A DNA stretch of 64,000 nucleotides from Lutjanus erythropterus (lineage: Eukaryota > Chordata > Actinopteri > Lutjaniformes > Lutjanidae). Every line of letters begins with the position of its first letter. Position 1 is the stretch's first letter. Positions 10,749-23,562 of the stretch are shown piece by piece. Location of the stretch: the NCBI GenBank assembly GCA_020091685.1, contig CM034610.1:9220948-9284947 (forward strand), written 5' to 3'. The position numbers were made by a program, and so were the translations under genes. The notes under the pieces are model-generated. The model did no database searches. It was not told the DNA's origin and saw only the letters and a program-made list of their open reading frames with translations.

Positions 10749-12270
10749 ACGTGACAAACACAAGACTGAAGGCTGAATGCTGGAAAATGAATTACTATTA
10801 ATAGGAAAAGCGTACTATAATTTAATGTCCATATATTTGATTTGGATTATTGGTCCAATGTTACTAACTAGCTAGTCGTTTGCAAATCACCTCATCACCA
10901 CCATGACACAACCAATGTGAGAGCTACACCGTGCAGCCAAACCACAGCCAGTCGCTGATCCAAGCCTGGCGTAGGCTACAGTTTAGGTAGTTTGCTACCC
11001 CTGACCTGTAGAAAGCAGTCATTAGTTAAACACCTTTTCTTTGCATTGCTACATCATTTATTGTTGACTAAAATCAACAATATTTGTCTTAATAGTTATT
11101 ATCATGGATTTCATTGGTGAAGTAATTTGGCATGTAACATATTAACTCAGTATTTTGCGTTTTGCAACTTAAATTAACTAGTAATTTGACCTTGTGCACA
11201 AGCACCCTAATGTTAGTTAACATTAGCCAGCTGAAAACAGTATATCACAATATTTTTCGCATGTTTTGCAGTAATTTCGGCTTTGATGGTGGACTATGTG
11301 TTGTGGTGGGTGAGTCATTCGTTGAAGTGGACTTTTCTTTCAAAGCTAACATTAGCTAGTGTTGCACATTGTTGGCACTGTAGGAAAACGTGCCTAAATG
11401 TCCCGTCAATTGGATTTTCCTGGAAAATTTGTCCAAAGTTCTTCACATAGTTAACAGGCTGAGAAAGTACGGTCACAGTAATGGTCTAATTTTTTATGTT
11501 ACTTTGATTAACACATGTAAAGTGTTTCAGATTCCTACGAAGTGCACCTTTAGTTATGAAGGGAAAGAATAAGTTACACTGAAACTAATTACAACTCAAG
11601 TTCAGCTCTGCTACTTATTTCTTATGTCTCACTTCCTCTTCTCTTTCCCTGCAGCAGGATTCCCTGGTGTTCTGTAAGCTTTTAACATTTGCGTTTTATC
11701 TTCCCAGTTTTGCTACATTATGTCTGGTCTGAGGTTTATTAATGCTATAAATTTAACTTGCATGAGTCACTTCGAATTTTTCGGCTCTAACTTTAGTCTA
11801 ATTATAGCCTTTAGGTTTCCTGTTGTCTGCTTGCTTCCATCTGTTGCACTGGACAGTGGAATCAAGGTGGACAGTGAAGTTATAGCACTAATACCAGTTC
11901 TTTACTTTGGTTTATTGTTTTTTTAACAGTGTTTAATATTTCTCTTAATGTGCACCTCATGGGCTTCTGATACATTGCTCAGTTAACCACTAATTATTTT
12001 CTTCAGACCAGGGTTCACATCCCATTGAAAACCAAAAGTTACATATGTAATGTATATAAGTTCTTTATACTTATTTTAACCTGCCTACCAGCATCTCCAA
12101 GGCTCATTTATTATCTCTTGTGGGAATTCCGGTTTAGAAAGATAATTACACAAAGTGAATACATTCAATGCCACTGCTGAAAAAAGCATCGACTGCAAAT
12201 ATCAAAAATGTGGTTTGATTCCATGAAAATCTTAATGATTAAAATTCAGATATTGACCCCAAAATGGTAC
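10749..12270. other. Noncoding, no gene seen
   Basis: AT-rich, with scattered GTTAGCTAACATTAGC-like phrases near 10870 and 11210-11360. Small ORFs lack recognisable similarity. Confidence 0.5.
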
Positions 12271-12365
12271 GTGCAGCAAGAGATACAGAAGTATCCGCTA
12301 CCATGCCACCAGACTGAAGAGCAGCTTCATTCCTTAAGCTGCTTAATTCATCCTCAGCACTCCTT
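12271..12365 (+). pseudogene. Non-LTR retrotransposon ORF2 3'-end relic
   Basis: One frame reads RYHATRLKSSFIP followed by stops and FILSTP. This resembles the characteristic C-terminal end of LINE ORF2 proteins (basic residues, then SFIPQA-type sequence). Only this short piece is recognisable. Confidence 0.4.
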
Positions 12366-15164
12366 CATATTAGTTTCTATAATATTTTTATTTAGCTCTT
12401 CAGCCAGATTGAAATCTTGTTATACAACCTTGTTGTTAATGATAAATAAATTGTCTTGTATTTTTTATATATTTCTACCATGGTTTCTCCCCAGGGTCCC
12501 TGAACCCTCAGCATCCATAAAGGCCAAGGTTCTCTGCTTACATAGATTGTATTAATATGATCAATTCCACATTTGTTTGGGAGTAAGTGTCACTAATTTA
12601 CAATATCATCTTGCACTGATTGGGCCTTGAAACAGGGCTCCTCTTTGAGATTAGGGAACAGTGCAGGACCTGTGTCAAAAACTACTTTTACCAAACCAGA
12701 GAATACTACTTTAGATAATACTACTTTAGGTCTCTTCCTGTTAAAAGCAAGTTTTTCCTCTCCACTGTTGCCAAGTACTTGCTCATGGTTGGAATTGTTA
12801 GATCTATATTTTGAAGAGTTATTTCTTCTTAAATTGTTTTACTCACTTCAGATTTCTTTTCAATCTGGTTAACTAGAGACAGGACACATACACAGTGCAT
12901 AGAGAGATGGTGCTGGTTGTGCAGCAGCTTGTCACCAGGGGCTCACAACAATTTTTTGCTCCAGGGCGGGGTTAATCCAGCCATGAGCAGCCTTATATTT
13001 CAGTAGCAGTCTTGGTATTTCCCTTTAATTCTGAACCAATGAATACCATGTGTGTAAGTCTGTGACTGTTTCCTTAACAATTATCCTTTCTGGGACACTT
13101 CAAGTCTGCTGTTGACTCAGATGTCCTCAGATTTATTGCACCCACATGTGCACCACACACACAAATGCAAGCCCTACACAACCGTGGAAGACAGAAGATG
13201 TCACACCTATACAGCATTAGCAAGCTGCCATGGATTCTCATTTATTCAAGTTGTTGCTAAATGATCTTTGCATAACTTAAAAGGGTTCCTTTCCTCATAA
13301 ATCTGTCTGACTGACTGCTTATTGTATGGCAACCTGTATAGCTGCTGGAGAGAAAAGGTCAGGGAAAGGAAAAAGAGGGATGAGACAGACTGAACTTACA
13401 GAGGAGCAATAAAATAAGACAAATATTGCAAAGGAGTCGTTTTTATGGTTTTCATTTCACCAAATCCCCCTTAAAAAACCTTGTCTTACTGTGACAAGGA
13501 GGTATCACTTTCACTTTCTACTCAAAGATTTACTCAAATCAATGTTTCTTTCTCACTTCCAGCTTCACAATAAAATATTTTGTGTGGCCTTATGTGAACC
13601 AAACTGCCACACTCGTGCCTGTCACCAATATCGTGAAACTCAGCTCTGGCATGAAAGTTTTTGCATAATCAAATTCCATGCCCCTGTAAGGCAGTATTTT
13701 GTCTGTATTTGAAATGACTGCCGTGTACCCATAAAACAAAACAGCCAGTGCGATCTATTTATGAACAGATCACTATCCTCATCAGTTCACCTGGTGGAAA
13801 CCAAAGATTAGCTCCAGATAATAGCACAGATGTCCAGGACGAAACTATCAGTCCACTGGGAGAGTGTAGGAAATGCAAAATAATTAAAAACGGGGACGTA
13901 AACACATTGCTGTTGTCACCTTGAATATTTTCCATGCACATCTCCATGCCAAGAACATTTTCTTCACACTCTCCCTCGGTTAGGTTTCCTGTGAACAAGT
14001 AATTATCGTAAATTAACATAGTAAGACTCTGCTCACAGCCATGACAGAGTGGCATGGTTGCTAAATTTGCATAACACCTGTAGCTAATTCTGAAGAGAAA
14101 ATAAGTCAGGTAATTACAGGATGATGCAGTCGGTCTCTGCCAGCCATTCTTCCCATGCGAGGCATTTTTTAAAATTGATTTTGAAGATGATGCGCTGCTT
14201 TTCGGCTTAAGGGTTTGTGGAGTTTGGCTTTTTCAAAATAGGGTCTAGGGAATGAGGATGCTGCATTGAACAGGCTGTAAAAGGCTGAAGCTCTTAGAGC
14301 CAGATTTGTGATTTTGAGCCACATATAAAATTGGCTTTATTCAGAGATTTTCAGTAATCTTGCATTTTTATATAAACCTGCATAAAATTTAAATTTGTAA
14401 ATGGACTTTTGCTCAGTTTGTGACTAAGTAACAGGCCATGTGTAGCGTTATGATTAAGCAGTGCTTCCTGTTAATTAACATAAGAAAGAGATATTTCACA
14501 GTCATGGATGGATGAGGAGTGATTGGGTTTGTGTGGACGAACGGGTGATTAGGAGAACTGAACACACCTGTAGAAGAAGATTTGGAAGTCGCTGGAAGGG
14601 CCAGGAAGGCGTTGTGCATCTCCCCCTGTATTTTGAGTTTATCTCTTACACCAAATGACTTTTAACTAACAAAAGTTGAACCGGAGTGGTGAAGCCGTTA
14701 GCCTATCTGGGCTCGCAGAGGAAACGGCGGCAGCAAGCAGGAGACCCGGCGTGCCGAGAGGACTGTCGCCACCCTGGTAAGCTGACACACCCACACCTCT
14801 GTTCTTTCCAGCCAACACACACACACACTGCTCTCTCACCTAAACTACCCTTTTAGCCAGAGTTCATAACAGCATTTACTATGATTAATTATTTTCAGTT
14901 ATGAGTGTAAAAAGATTACTACAGATGACTGAAGGACAGAAGTTGGTGAATGTGGCTAAATGAACATGAGTAACATGAGTAAATCCTTAAAGGGACTGTA
15001 AAGCAACACAAAATGTGTGTACTGAGTTTGTCACACTACAAAAACATGTTATTAACCATCCAGCCAAACTGAATGATTAAAAATATCATTAAGTATATAA
15101 ATTTAGGTCTCAAAATCCTGAAAAAATTAGCAGTTTTCTCTGCTGTGAAACACTGGGGGCACTA
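12366..15164. other. Noncoding, no gene seen
   Basis: No gene or repeat identified. 13740-14170 and 14640-14800 are high-complexity stretches without repeats, the latter with some CpG; either could be regulatory but nothing proves it. Confidence 0.45.
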
Positions 15165-15252
15165 CGAAGACCTGAAAAACGACTTGAAACATGGACACTC
15201 TATCTAGCAGCTTTACTGGACACGTCCAGGCATGTTTGAGCCGCCACAGCCA
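15165..15252 (+). repeat. Half copy of the palindromic repeat at 25011-25167
   Basis: ACATGGACACTCTATCTAGC, then TTTACTGGACACGTCCAGGC and ATGTTTGAGCCGCCACAGCC match the loop and right arm of the palindrome (ACGTGGACGCTCTGTTTAGC, TTTACTGGACATGTCCACAC, ATGTTTGAGCCACCGGAGCC). The left arm is not seen here. Confidence 0.7.
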
Positions 15253-16117
15253 GGGACAGGACAGGTATTTTTTTATTCTGTGTCAGGTTGTTGGAACTGA
15301 AGTGAGCTGCTGGGCTGACTTGGACTGACAGAGTTGCTGAGGTACATTTATAACTGACTGTTGGGGAGGAGGAGGCAATGGCGTTGAAGTGATGGTTTGT
15401 GGGGCTTATATAGTGTTGGGGGACCATGGTTCTGGCATGTCACTGAGACATGTTTCAGGTCTGCTCAAAAACACAGACGTCGTTGTCAACAGTCAACCAG
15501 TTTAAGTCCAAAACACAGTACTACGTAGTTCTCAGTGTTTCCACATGTTTTCAGCAACTATATTCTAACATATAAGCGTTTAGAAGAAAAACTTCTGTTT
15601 TCCTTTACCCTGTCCATGAACATGATTTCTGCCTGAGTCAAATTTTGGTGGCTGGTTGTTTAAAAGTGACAATAACTCTCATGATCCACTTCCTCAAGTT
15701 GTGTCTTTTGTTACTGTTTTAATATAAGAGAGACGCCTAGCAGCAGAACTTACATATTGTACATGTAATAACATTTCTCAAGTTATATTCAACCCCCCAA
15801 AATATCTAAATTCCATTTCTCAGCATAGAAATGTACTTTAACACTTCATTTTTATTACTGTCAAGCAAGTATGAAGCTGGAGGTTGTTGGGGATGATGTC
15901 TGCTTTAGACCAAACCTTCACAGTGAATAAAGTTTCACAATGTTTCTTCAATAAATATCATGAAAGTGAAGCACAGTATATCCTGACATTTATTACTTTC
16001 TCCGTCTTTTCACTGACTCCTTCAATTCAGGGTAGCTTTCCACATGCTATTATTAGCACCTAAGGTGTGCAATAGTCAATCCCAATCTTACCTGACACAG
16101 CGGGTTCTTCATTATAA
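15253..16117. other. Noncoding, no gene seen
   Basis: No recognisable element. Confidence 0.5.
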
Positions 16118-16919
16118 GGGTCATTCCAGAATTGGAGGACATTTGGGCTTCAAAATTCTTGAAAAATAAACCTTCACTTTTCTGATTTTCTGCTACATAT
16201 TCATCAATAATAGGTAATAAACTATCAAAGGCTTGATTAGCTCAGCTTACAGATCAATGGTACAATTTTTATTACATGATTTATTTGGTGTTTACAATAC
16301 TTGGTGCAACCCTGTTACCAACACTGAGAAACCTGAAAAAAGTACATTATTGATTTCTGAAATATAATTCCTTTTCCAGTAAGTAAATAAAGTAACATTC
16401 TCTCTGAATAACAATTTTATTTCACATATGACTTGATTTAAATTAATTTTAACAACTTTCAAAATCTGTCTCACCCAACTTTTCAATAATGGCATGTTTC
16501 ACTTTACCAATTTCAGTATTTATTGTACAGTATTTACTCTAACACATTTTGCATGTGATTGCATAAACTCTTTAAAGGAAAATGGCTCAAACCCTTTTGA
16601 GCTGAGAAAGTAATTTAGGATTATTTTCAATTAAAATGATATGGTAACAGGGTTGAAATTAGGGTAACAGGGTTGCATAAAGTAAGATGGATGACTAGCT
16701 ACATTATTTTTGATTATAGATTATCATATAAAAGTGACAAATAAATGCCCAAGACACCAAAGTGTTCTTTGAATAACTTTTAATACCTTCTGATGCACTT
16801 TTCCTCAAATAACACCCAAAAAATAGAAGAAATAATAATATTAAAGAAACTTTGCTGAAACTTGCCCTTTGGTTCAGAACATTGCTATGAAACCTTTGAT
16901 GGCTGGCTGCCCTAGCCTA

Positions 16920-17158
16920 TCAACATATTCACTTGAACACTGAGCATTTTCAGTCGTCGAAGCCGTTTCCTGTATTTTTCTATTTTCTGTTCCGCTCTTC
17001 TCAATTTCTCTGTGCTCTCTCACTGCAGTCTTTTTGAAGCAACTTATTTCCTGTTTCTACATCTTTTTTTCCAAGTACTGTTGTCTCCTTTGTACATCAG
17101 CATCACACTTGGCTCGGTAGCATCTCTGCTTTTCAGCAGCACTCAATGGTGGGCCACA
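16920..17158 (-). pseudogene. Decayed exon of the transposon's own gene, basic AEKQR-type domain
   Basis: On the minus strand, after an acceptor-like TGTTTTTCATACAG, the frame begins CGPPLSAAEKQRCYRAKCDA followed by DVQRRQQYLEKK. A frameshift and stops then interrupt the continuation, which includes KDCSERAQRN and KYRKRLRRLK in other frames. This matches a basic, coiled N-terminal domain recurrent in uncharacterised fish proteins (pattern AEKQRRYRARRDADPERR), recalled from memory and not checked. Stops and shifts make it nonfunctional. Confidence 0.5.
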
Positions 17159-17742
17159 CTGTATGAAAAACAATTTAACTTTATTTAGTGTCACCTATTA
17201 TGAATTGTAACTCATTGTTTGAATACAGTTTTATTTATGTAAAGTTAATCATCCCATCGAGGTAGTTGCAGCAACCATAATATATTTGGACTACCATGAT
17301 GAAATAAAAGGAAACAATTCAGTATGTAAAATTCAGAAATGTGTTTACAATATGTAGAGTAACTAAATTATATCTCAGATAATGTAAATTGTTGAATTGA
17401 ATTACAAATAATAGTTTCTAAAGTCTGAGAAAAGTGGAGGAGATGCAACGCTATTAATGTAGTGTAACCCTGTCACTCTAATCACAGCAACAGGGTTGCA
17501 GGTAACAGGGTTGCAAATCTGGATGAATGTTAGCTTTCTCTCAGGAGTAGAAGCTAGCTGTTTAGCTAGCTGTTACTGCTGACCAAGAGGACAAACTTAC
17601 TTATGTAAATAAGTAAAGAAAAAATTAAAAAATAATTGTCTTATTCTGATCATATGCATAACAGGGTTGCATGAGTAGAGTGAGACATTCAATCAAGGCT
17701 AACTATGTTATAAAAATATGAAAAATAGAAGAAAGGACATAC

Positions 17743-17831
17743 CTTTGCTCTACCCATTCTTTTGGAAAACTGTTTGATGATGTCAAGTCCAGCGTATCAT
17801 GTGATTCACTGCTTTCTTCTTCTTCTACCAT
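17743..17831 (-). pseudogene. Possible first coding exon of the transposon gene
   Basis: The minus-strand ATG at 17831 opens an acidic peptide, MVEEEESSESHDTLDL..., of 29 complete codons, ending at a donor-like AAAG/GTATGT (plus 17739-17746). It lies upstream, in transcript sense, of the decayed exon at 16920-17158. Simple joining of the two is out of frame, so either an exon is missing or the copy has decayed. Confidence 0.35.
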
Positions 17832-18251
17832 GCTAAAAATGTTATGGTAACAGGGTTGCGTGCATGTTGTGGGACACACGTTCCATGAATAATAATTATT
17901 ATTTGAAATATTATGTTTATTTAAACAAATGTTCCTACAGTTACAAGAGACAGCAATGAAACAAATAATACCAAAAAAATGAAATTTAAATTTCATTTTA
18001 ACTGTTTTATTTGAGATTCAATTTGGTCATTAGGGGGGTGGGACAAGAGAAAAATGGCATTTTAGGGGGTACTCCAGACTTATTTGGTATTTTTAAAACT
18101 ATTTTCAAGCATTCTTTTCTCTTAGTTTTTTTAGATTTGGTCTCAGGACAAGTAAATTTACTCAGAAACTGCATGTTTTAGTATTTTGTATGTGGATTAT
18201 TTAAAATTTGATGGGTGGGACGTAAAATGTCCTCCAATTCTGGAATGACCC

Positions 18252-21200
18252 ATAAGCCACCATGAACACAGCATTAACAGAAAGTCAGTGGGCAGCAGGT
18301 TTGCTTAAAAAAACTCCAGCATTCTTGAAAAATCTACCACTTTTCTGTCTGCTGTTGTGTTTTTGATGCAACTGTTTGTGTGCCGTATATAATAATCCAT
18401 GTACAGGTAGATACAATGTACAAGAATCCACTGGTTAAAAAAAATGCACAATCTCTTATTTTCACATCAGTAATGTAATTCTTAACCACAAATTAGGTAG
18501 TGCAAGGCAAAGAAAGAAAGATTGAGCATGGGTAGAGAATGTTTGAATGTCACATAACACACAAACCACCCAAACTGACCATTTCACAATGTTAACCACA
18601 TGTTAAGAAGGCTTTCTGGCAGCGCCTTGTACAGATGCTAATGGCTACCTTGTGCGCCAGTATGAGACGCCGCGGGTCATGACAAAATGTCAGTATTTGA
18701 CGAGTTGGGATGATTACATGTGATGCAAAGTATCAGTAAATTCAGAGGTTCAGAGTTACAGTTGCCATCACTTGTTAACATGCTGCAATAAATTGAAACT
18801 GGAGGCTTTGACTGCATCCCGGTTGCTTGCTGGTTTTAGATACAGGCTTATAGCTTGGTGTGCGAGGTATTACAGAGATGCCAGGTCTTGGAAAGCTCCA
18901 CTGAGGACAGCTTCACCACATTTTTTTGAGAAGAAGCTCTTTTATTTCGGGATCAATCCAACACCAACCTTAAGTGACCTGAACAAGACAGCACATGACC
19001 AAGAGCAGGGACCAGCGCTGGCAAGGCCTGGACCAAGGCCTGTTAGCCTGCTCCTCAGTAAGCTTACCCTCCTGCTTCTCTGGTGTCGAAAAACCAGTCC
19101 AGTTTTCCCTCTTTGACACACTCCAGGTTAGGACTAGTATAAGACACTTCTAAGTAAATCCCCTACACTTGACTAGTCCATAACATTATGATGTTAAGGG
19201 CATTAATTTAGAAAGGTGAACAGACAGTTTAACTAGAACTACTTTGTAGATGCCAGGAATTAATGGACCCCCTGCAGCCTATCAGGTATAATGTGACTAA
19301 AATGACCTGTCAGAGTAACCATCTTGATTCATGAGAGTAATTTCTGTTCCTCATGCATGTTTCAATTACAATACGTTATGCCCCACACTTCAAAAGTCTT
19401 AATAGACCAAACTTCACACTGTATAATTTCTCCCCAGAAGCCATTTGTCGTTGAAAATTGTATACATCTTGGGTCACTGATACCTGTCTAATAATGATCA
19501 TCTCAGGGATTTTAGAGTGTGGAAGTAAAGCCTGTATGGTAAATTCAAAACTGCCATTTGCTATAAAGTGCAGAAAAGTGCAGAAAAGTGCCTGAGAAGC
19601 TGAGGTTAATTTACTATCACTGCCTGTATTACTTCTTGAAGCTTGCAGTCTGATGGATTTGTGCTAATGTAATTCATCTCTGACCTTGCAGGACCTCCTG
19701 TGTGCAGGTTTGACTCACGCATCGCTGCTTGTGGCAGCCAACTGGCAAACAAATCACACCCCCTGTATTTAGAGAACCTCAGGTTAGGGCGCACAGGCTG
19801 ATCCAAGAGGAGGATTGTGAATTCTAACTGCAGAAGTAAAAGATAAAAGATCATTTGTTTACAATTGTGCTGTTCTTGTGCTGTTGAAAAGATCAAACTT
19901 CCATTATATTTTTCATCAAGGAAATTACTTGCTTTGTGATCATAATAATGATGAAAAAGCAGTTTTAATCAGAGTCACATCAAATAGCTTCAACAAAGAA
20001 GCTGGAGCTGCAGATTGTTTCACTGGATTTTCATTGATGAGTAGAAATGGACGAGAAGAGTTTCACAGCAACTAGGAAATACTTTGCTTGACATTTAGTT
20101 CTTTAAATGTGCAGTGTGTAAGATTTACGTGTATTTATTGTCAGAACATGGCAGAAATGGAACATAATATTCATTGATTAGGGGTTACTCATTAACGGTG
20201 AACTGCTAGTTACTTCCTCTTTTTTTCATTAAGTAATCATTAACTAATCATTAGCAACCCCATTCTAAAATACACCAAGGGAGTTGTAGCTAACTTCTAC
20301 CTCTGAGCTTGTTGTACAAACACTTGTACCTTCTTTTTTTTCTTTTAATTTAATCAAAGAACCAGACATTTTCTAACTCGGTTGTTTATCTTTTTCTGAT
20401 GATTCAACTAGGAAAGTTTCATGCTGATCCAAGCCACAGATGTGCCCTGAGTGACTCACGTCACTCAATGAACTTTTACTTGCAGAACCGCTTCGCAACT
20501 CTACAGCAAATGACAGGTAATCATACAGAGGGTGACTGACGGGCTGGAAGGATGTGTCTGTAACGTTGCAGTCTGATTGCACAAGGCTTGCCTAGCCTTG
20601 TTTTCTTTCTCTTGTCTCATAATTTTTGCTTCCACTGACCAAAAGTTTTTTTTCCAAACATACCGTATTCATGACAAATGAACAGAAGCACTGTGGGAGA
20701 TTTGATGCAGACTATTTTCGACCTTGTTCTTACATGTCTCCCCTCCATATTTCACCATTTGTCTCCGCTCCTTTTCTTCCTCTCTCACAGAGGTTGTGAC
20801 TCAGAGCGTCTGGCTGGAACTTTTTTTCGTCAAAGACAAGAGTTTCTGGTTTCCCTCTCTGCTCCCACAAACCAGACTTCCCTGTCAAAGACGAGGCTGC
20901 GGGTCACAGGCTGATGGTGAAGCACTGGGAAAGGGACATTTTGGTCATTATGCGGAATAAAAGCACTTGGAGAGTTGAATAATATTTGGATTTCTTATAT
21001 AGGACAAACAACAGTGCGGGATAAGCAGCAGACCCTTGATGTCGATGCCAAATTCTTCCTAAATCCAACCAGACTGAGCCCACTGACTGTAAAGTGAATG
21101 AGGTCAAATAAATTGAAAACACAAAATTGAGTTTTCAGGAAGCTTACATGGGAAATGATACAAAACATTTTGACCCCACTATCACCTGGAAATCCCAAGA

Positions 21201-21817
21201 AACAGACGAGGCTGCCAAAGTGGAGGTTTTCATTCTATGTTACATTTTTTTTTATCAATGTCTGAGCCAGATATTTGTGGAAAATGTTGTGTTGCAGAGG
21301 GAAATCAATAAATAAGCCTGACACATACAAACACAAGAATGTCATTACTGAGAAATGGCACACATGCACACGCAGGAGGTAGTGCTTTTCAAGACAGACT
21401 TTGTGCTATGATGTGATGTTTGAGGCAAATAAAAGCACAACCAGCACGCTCCCATACTGACCCTCTGATCAGACGAAAAACTGCTTTTTAATTGGTGTGT
21501 TTTTTCATTCTTTTTCTATCATATTCTACCTCCTCGGGTGACAGTGTGCTCAATCATTCAAGTAGTTCTTCTGACTTAAATAGTCGTATTTCACTGTTTA
21601 AGCCAGCAGTGGTCCTTGGAAATACATTTACAAATGTGAAATGATCTTGGAGCTTTTGGCAGACAGTGACCCATTTCTCCATGTGTGTTATCCTTTGTTA
21701 CAATCCCTGGTGTTGCGAATACCATTCTCTTTCTGTTCATCTATACCAAAAAGGGGTACTGTATTGATCTGAAATTAAAAAAAGAGAAAGATTTAAGTAA
21801 GTGAAGTAAGATCAAAA
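18252..21817. other. Noncoding, no gene seen
   Basis: Mostly unremarkable AT-rich DNA. 20105-20200 (GTGCAGTGTGTAAGATTTACG, then CAGAAATGGAACATAATATTC) resembles the end of a fish MITE. A 114-codon plus ORF at 18772-19116 has no recognised similarity. Confidence 0.45.
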
Positions 21818-22290
21818 CTGATGCAGCTGATCCTGACTCCCAAGATAATTTCAGACCGAACTTCCCTGCCTTTCCAAGGTTCTAGAAATAGTTGTTTCTG
21901 AACTAGTGATCGCGTTTTGAACAGAAAAGACTTCTGAGACATGTCAGTCTGGATTTAGGAATAACCACAGCACTGAGACCACAATCATTAAAGTGGTGAA
22001 TGATCTGCTTGTTGGCTCTGATGCAGGAACATCTTCAGTTATAGCTCTGTTCTGTTACAGAGCTGCATTTGATACTGCTGACTGTTCTATTTTATTGATG
22101 TTTCACACACTGGGTTGGCATCTCTGGTTTAATTTCAAAGTAGTTTTATTCCTATTTGCAAGATAAATCTCTTAGGGTAGCCACTGGCAACTACGTGGTC
22201 ATCCTCTGTGAAGATGAGCCACGGGGGACATCAGGGGTCAGTCCTCGGACCACTCTTGTTCTCTCTACATATAATACCCCTGCATTGTAG
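21818..22290 (+). pseudogene. L2-type LINE reverse-transcriptase relic
   Basis: Frames read DPDSQDNFRP, then [20 protein letters not shown], then a degenerate [11 protein letters not shown] and GTSGVSPRTTLVLSTYN. These correspond to the NYRPISNLP, QSGFRxxHSTETALLKVxND, AAFDTVDH and GVPQGSxLGPLLFxLY blocks of L2-family reverse transcriptases. Several stops and a changed catalytic region show it is dead. Confidence 0.85.
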
Positions 22291-22512
22291 ATTAAACCTT
22301 TGGAATATAAAGTTTCTCGATAGGAGCCTCTGGCAGGCCACTTTTCAACAACATGGTACTTGCCCTTTTATGGTTTGAGCACTTAATTTTTAGCCATTCT
22401 GAGCATTTACACCAAAAATAAACTGCTCCAGAACCTGAACAGTTGATTCACAGCTGGAACCAATAAATAGTAAGGTACATATGCATAGTCAGTGCATTAC
22501 CTTCCATAGATG

Positions 22513-23562
22513 ACTGTCAGCACGGTCCCAGTTAGAAGGGGAGAGAAGTCCTGGTACCTGAACTCAGCATTGCACTGTTGCAGATGGGGTCAGCAGCAAA
22601 AACGTTTTTCAGCTACATAAATAAAGACCTACCCGAAAAATCAATATCAGCTCAAGTGTAAGCTAAATGTAGATTTTATTCACCACTTAACTTTGTAGGC
22701 AGACAGCCCTTTATTTTGGCTTTACATTTCTCAGCTGTAGTCCCTCTGTGTATTCTTATGCATGGGAGCGCCTGCTTCTGACACGCTCTGTATCACTCTG
22801 AAAATCAGCTGTTTGGCGCTCAGAGTTACTGCAGTTTAGTCATCATTCAAATACAAGAAAATAAAAATGAGTAAATATGGCCGCGACGGCAATGTGTCGT
22901 TCACCGTGGAGAGAAGAGGACACTTTTATGAACCAGAGGATAGAGAAGAAAAATGTCTGCAGGGGGAGACTGAATGGGCCGACAGAGACAGAGGGAAACT
23001 TCTGTGGAAACTAGAGGCCGAGCTTGAAGATAGAGAGCACAAGCCAGCTGCACGTGCAGATGTGTAAGCACATGCTCCACCAGGAGAGCTACAATTGCCA
23101 TGAGTGGGACGTAGTTACAACACAACCTTAGGATCTTTATGAGTACATATAAATATATAGCATATATGTATGTATATAAACACACACTCACTTCTACGAT
23201 GACTTGGAGACTCGTCTTGACATGTGTTTGAATAGCGTGCTATGCACCATTTTTGGAATTTCAGTCTGATCTCACAAGCTTCTGAGCCAAACAGCCGATT
23301 TGCGGGGTGATACAGAGCGCGTCAGTAACAGGCGCTCCCATGTGTAGGAGGACTATGGTTGTGAGAATGTAGTGTAGTCCAAGGCTGTCTGGTGGCAAAG
23401 TAAAGTGGTAAAAAAAAATCTAAATTCAGCATACACTTGGACGGATATTGATTTCTAGATAGGCCTTTATTTATGTGACTGAAAAACGTTAACAGTATAA
23501 TGCAGAGCTCTGGTGTCCCGGACTTCTCTCCCCTTCTACTAACTGAGACCGTGCACTGTTAC
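22513..23562 (+). mobile_element. Long inverted repeat (fold-back) element, arms about 300 bp
   Basis: The left arm, about 22513-22825, reads CAGCACGGTCCCAGTTAG, AAGGGGAGAGAAGTCC, AAACGTTTTTCAG, CATAAATAAAG, ATCAATATC, CAAGTGTA, GACAGCC, CATGGGAGCGCCTG, CGCTCTGTATCAC and GCTGTTTGGC. The reverse complement of about 23285-23562 has the same blocks in the same order. The central 450 bp includes a plus ORF of 66 codons at 22867-23067 (MSKYGRDGNVSFTVERRGHF...) that I do not recognise. Probably a nonautonomous DNA transposon. Confidence 0.75.

Larger units (their letters stand above)
16307..17858 (+). repeat. Seven interspersed copies of decamer AACAGGGTTG
   Basis: Exact copies at 16646-16655, 16666-16675, 17489-17498, 17504-17513, 17660-17669 and 17849-17858 on the plus strand and 16307-16316 on the minus strand. 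Most are preceded by GGT or GGGT and followed by CA or CG. Partial copies occur (17464-17474). They are confined to the transposon at 16118-18251, which suggests internal binding sites, perhaps for its transposase. Confidence 0.8.
16118..18251 (-). mobile_element. 2.13-kb DNA transposon with 27-bp perfect terminal inverted repeats
   Basis: The left end starts GGGTCATTCCAGAATTGGAG and the right end is its exact reverse complement for 27 bp. ATAA directly flanks both ends (16114-16117 and 18252-18255), a possible 4-bp target duplication. Inside are seven exact copies of AACAGGGTTG (six plus, one minus) and a decayed minus-strand gene. Superfamily not assigned: the termini and repeats do not match one I can name with confidence. 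Confidence 0.85.

Noticed and set aside
12208..12555. 115-codon plus ORF
   Set aside because: Overlaps a LINE ORF2 relic read in another frame; not a gene.
18772..19116. 114-codon plus ORF
   Set aside because: No recognisable similarity, no splice or promoter context, and no conserved motif.
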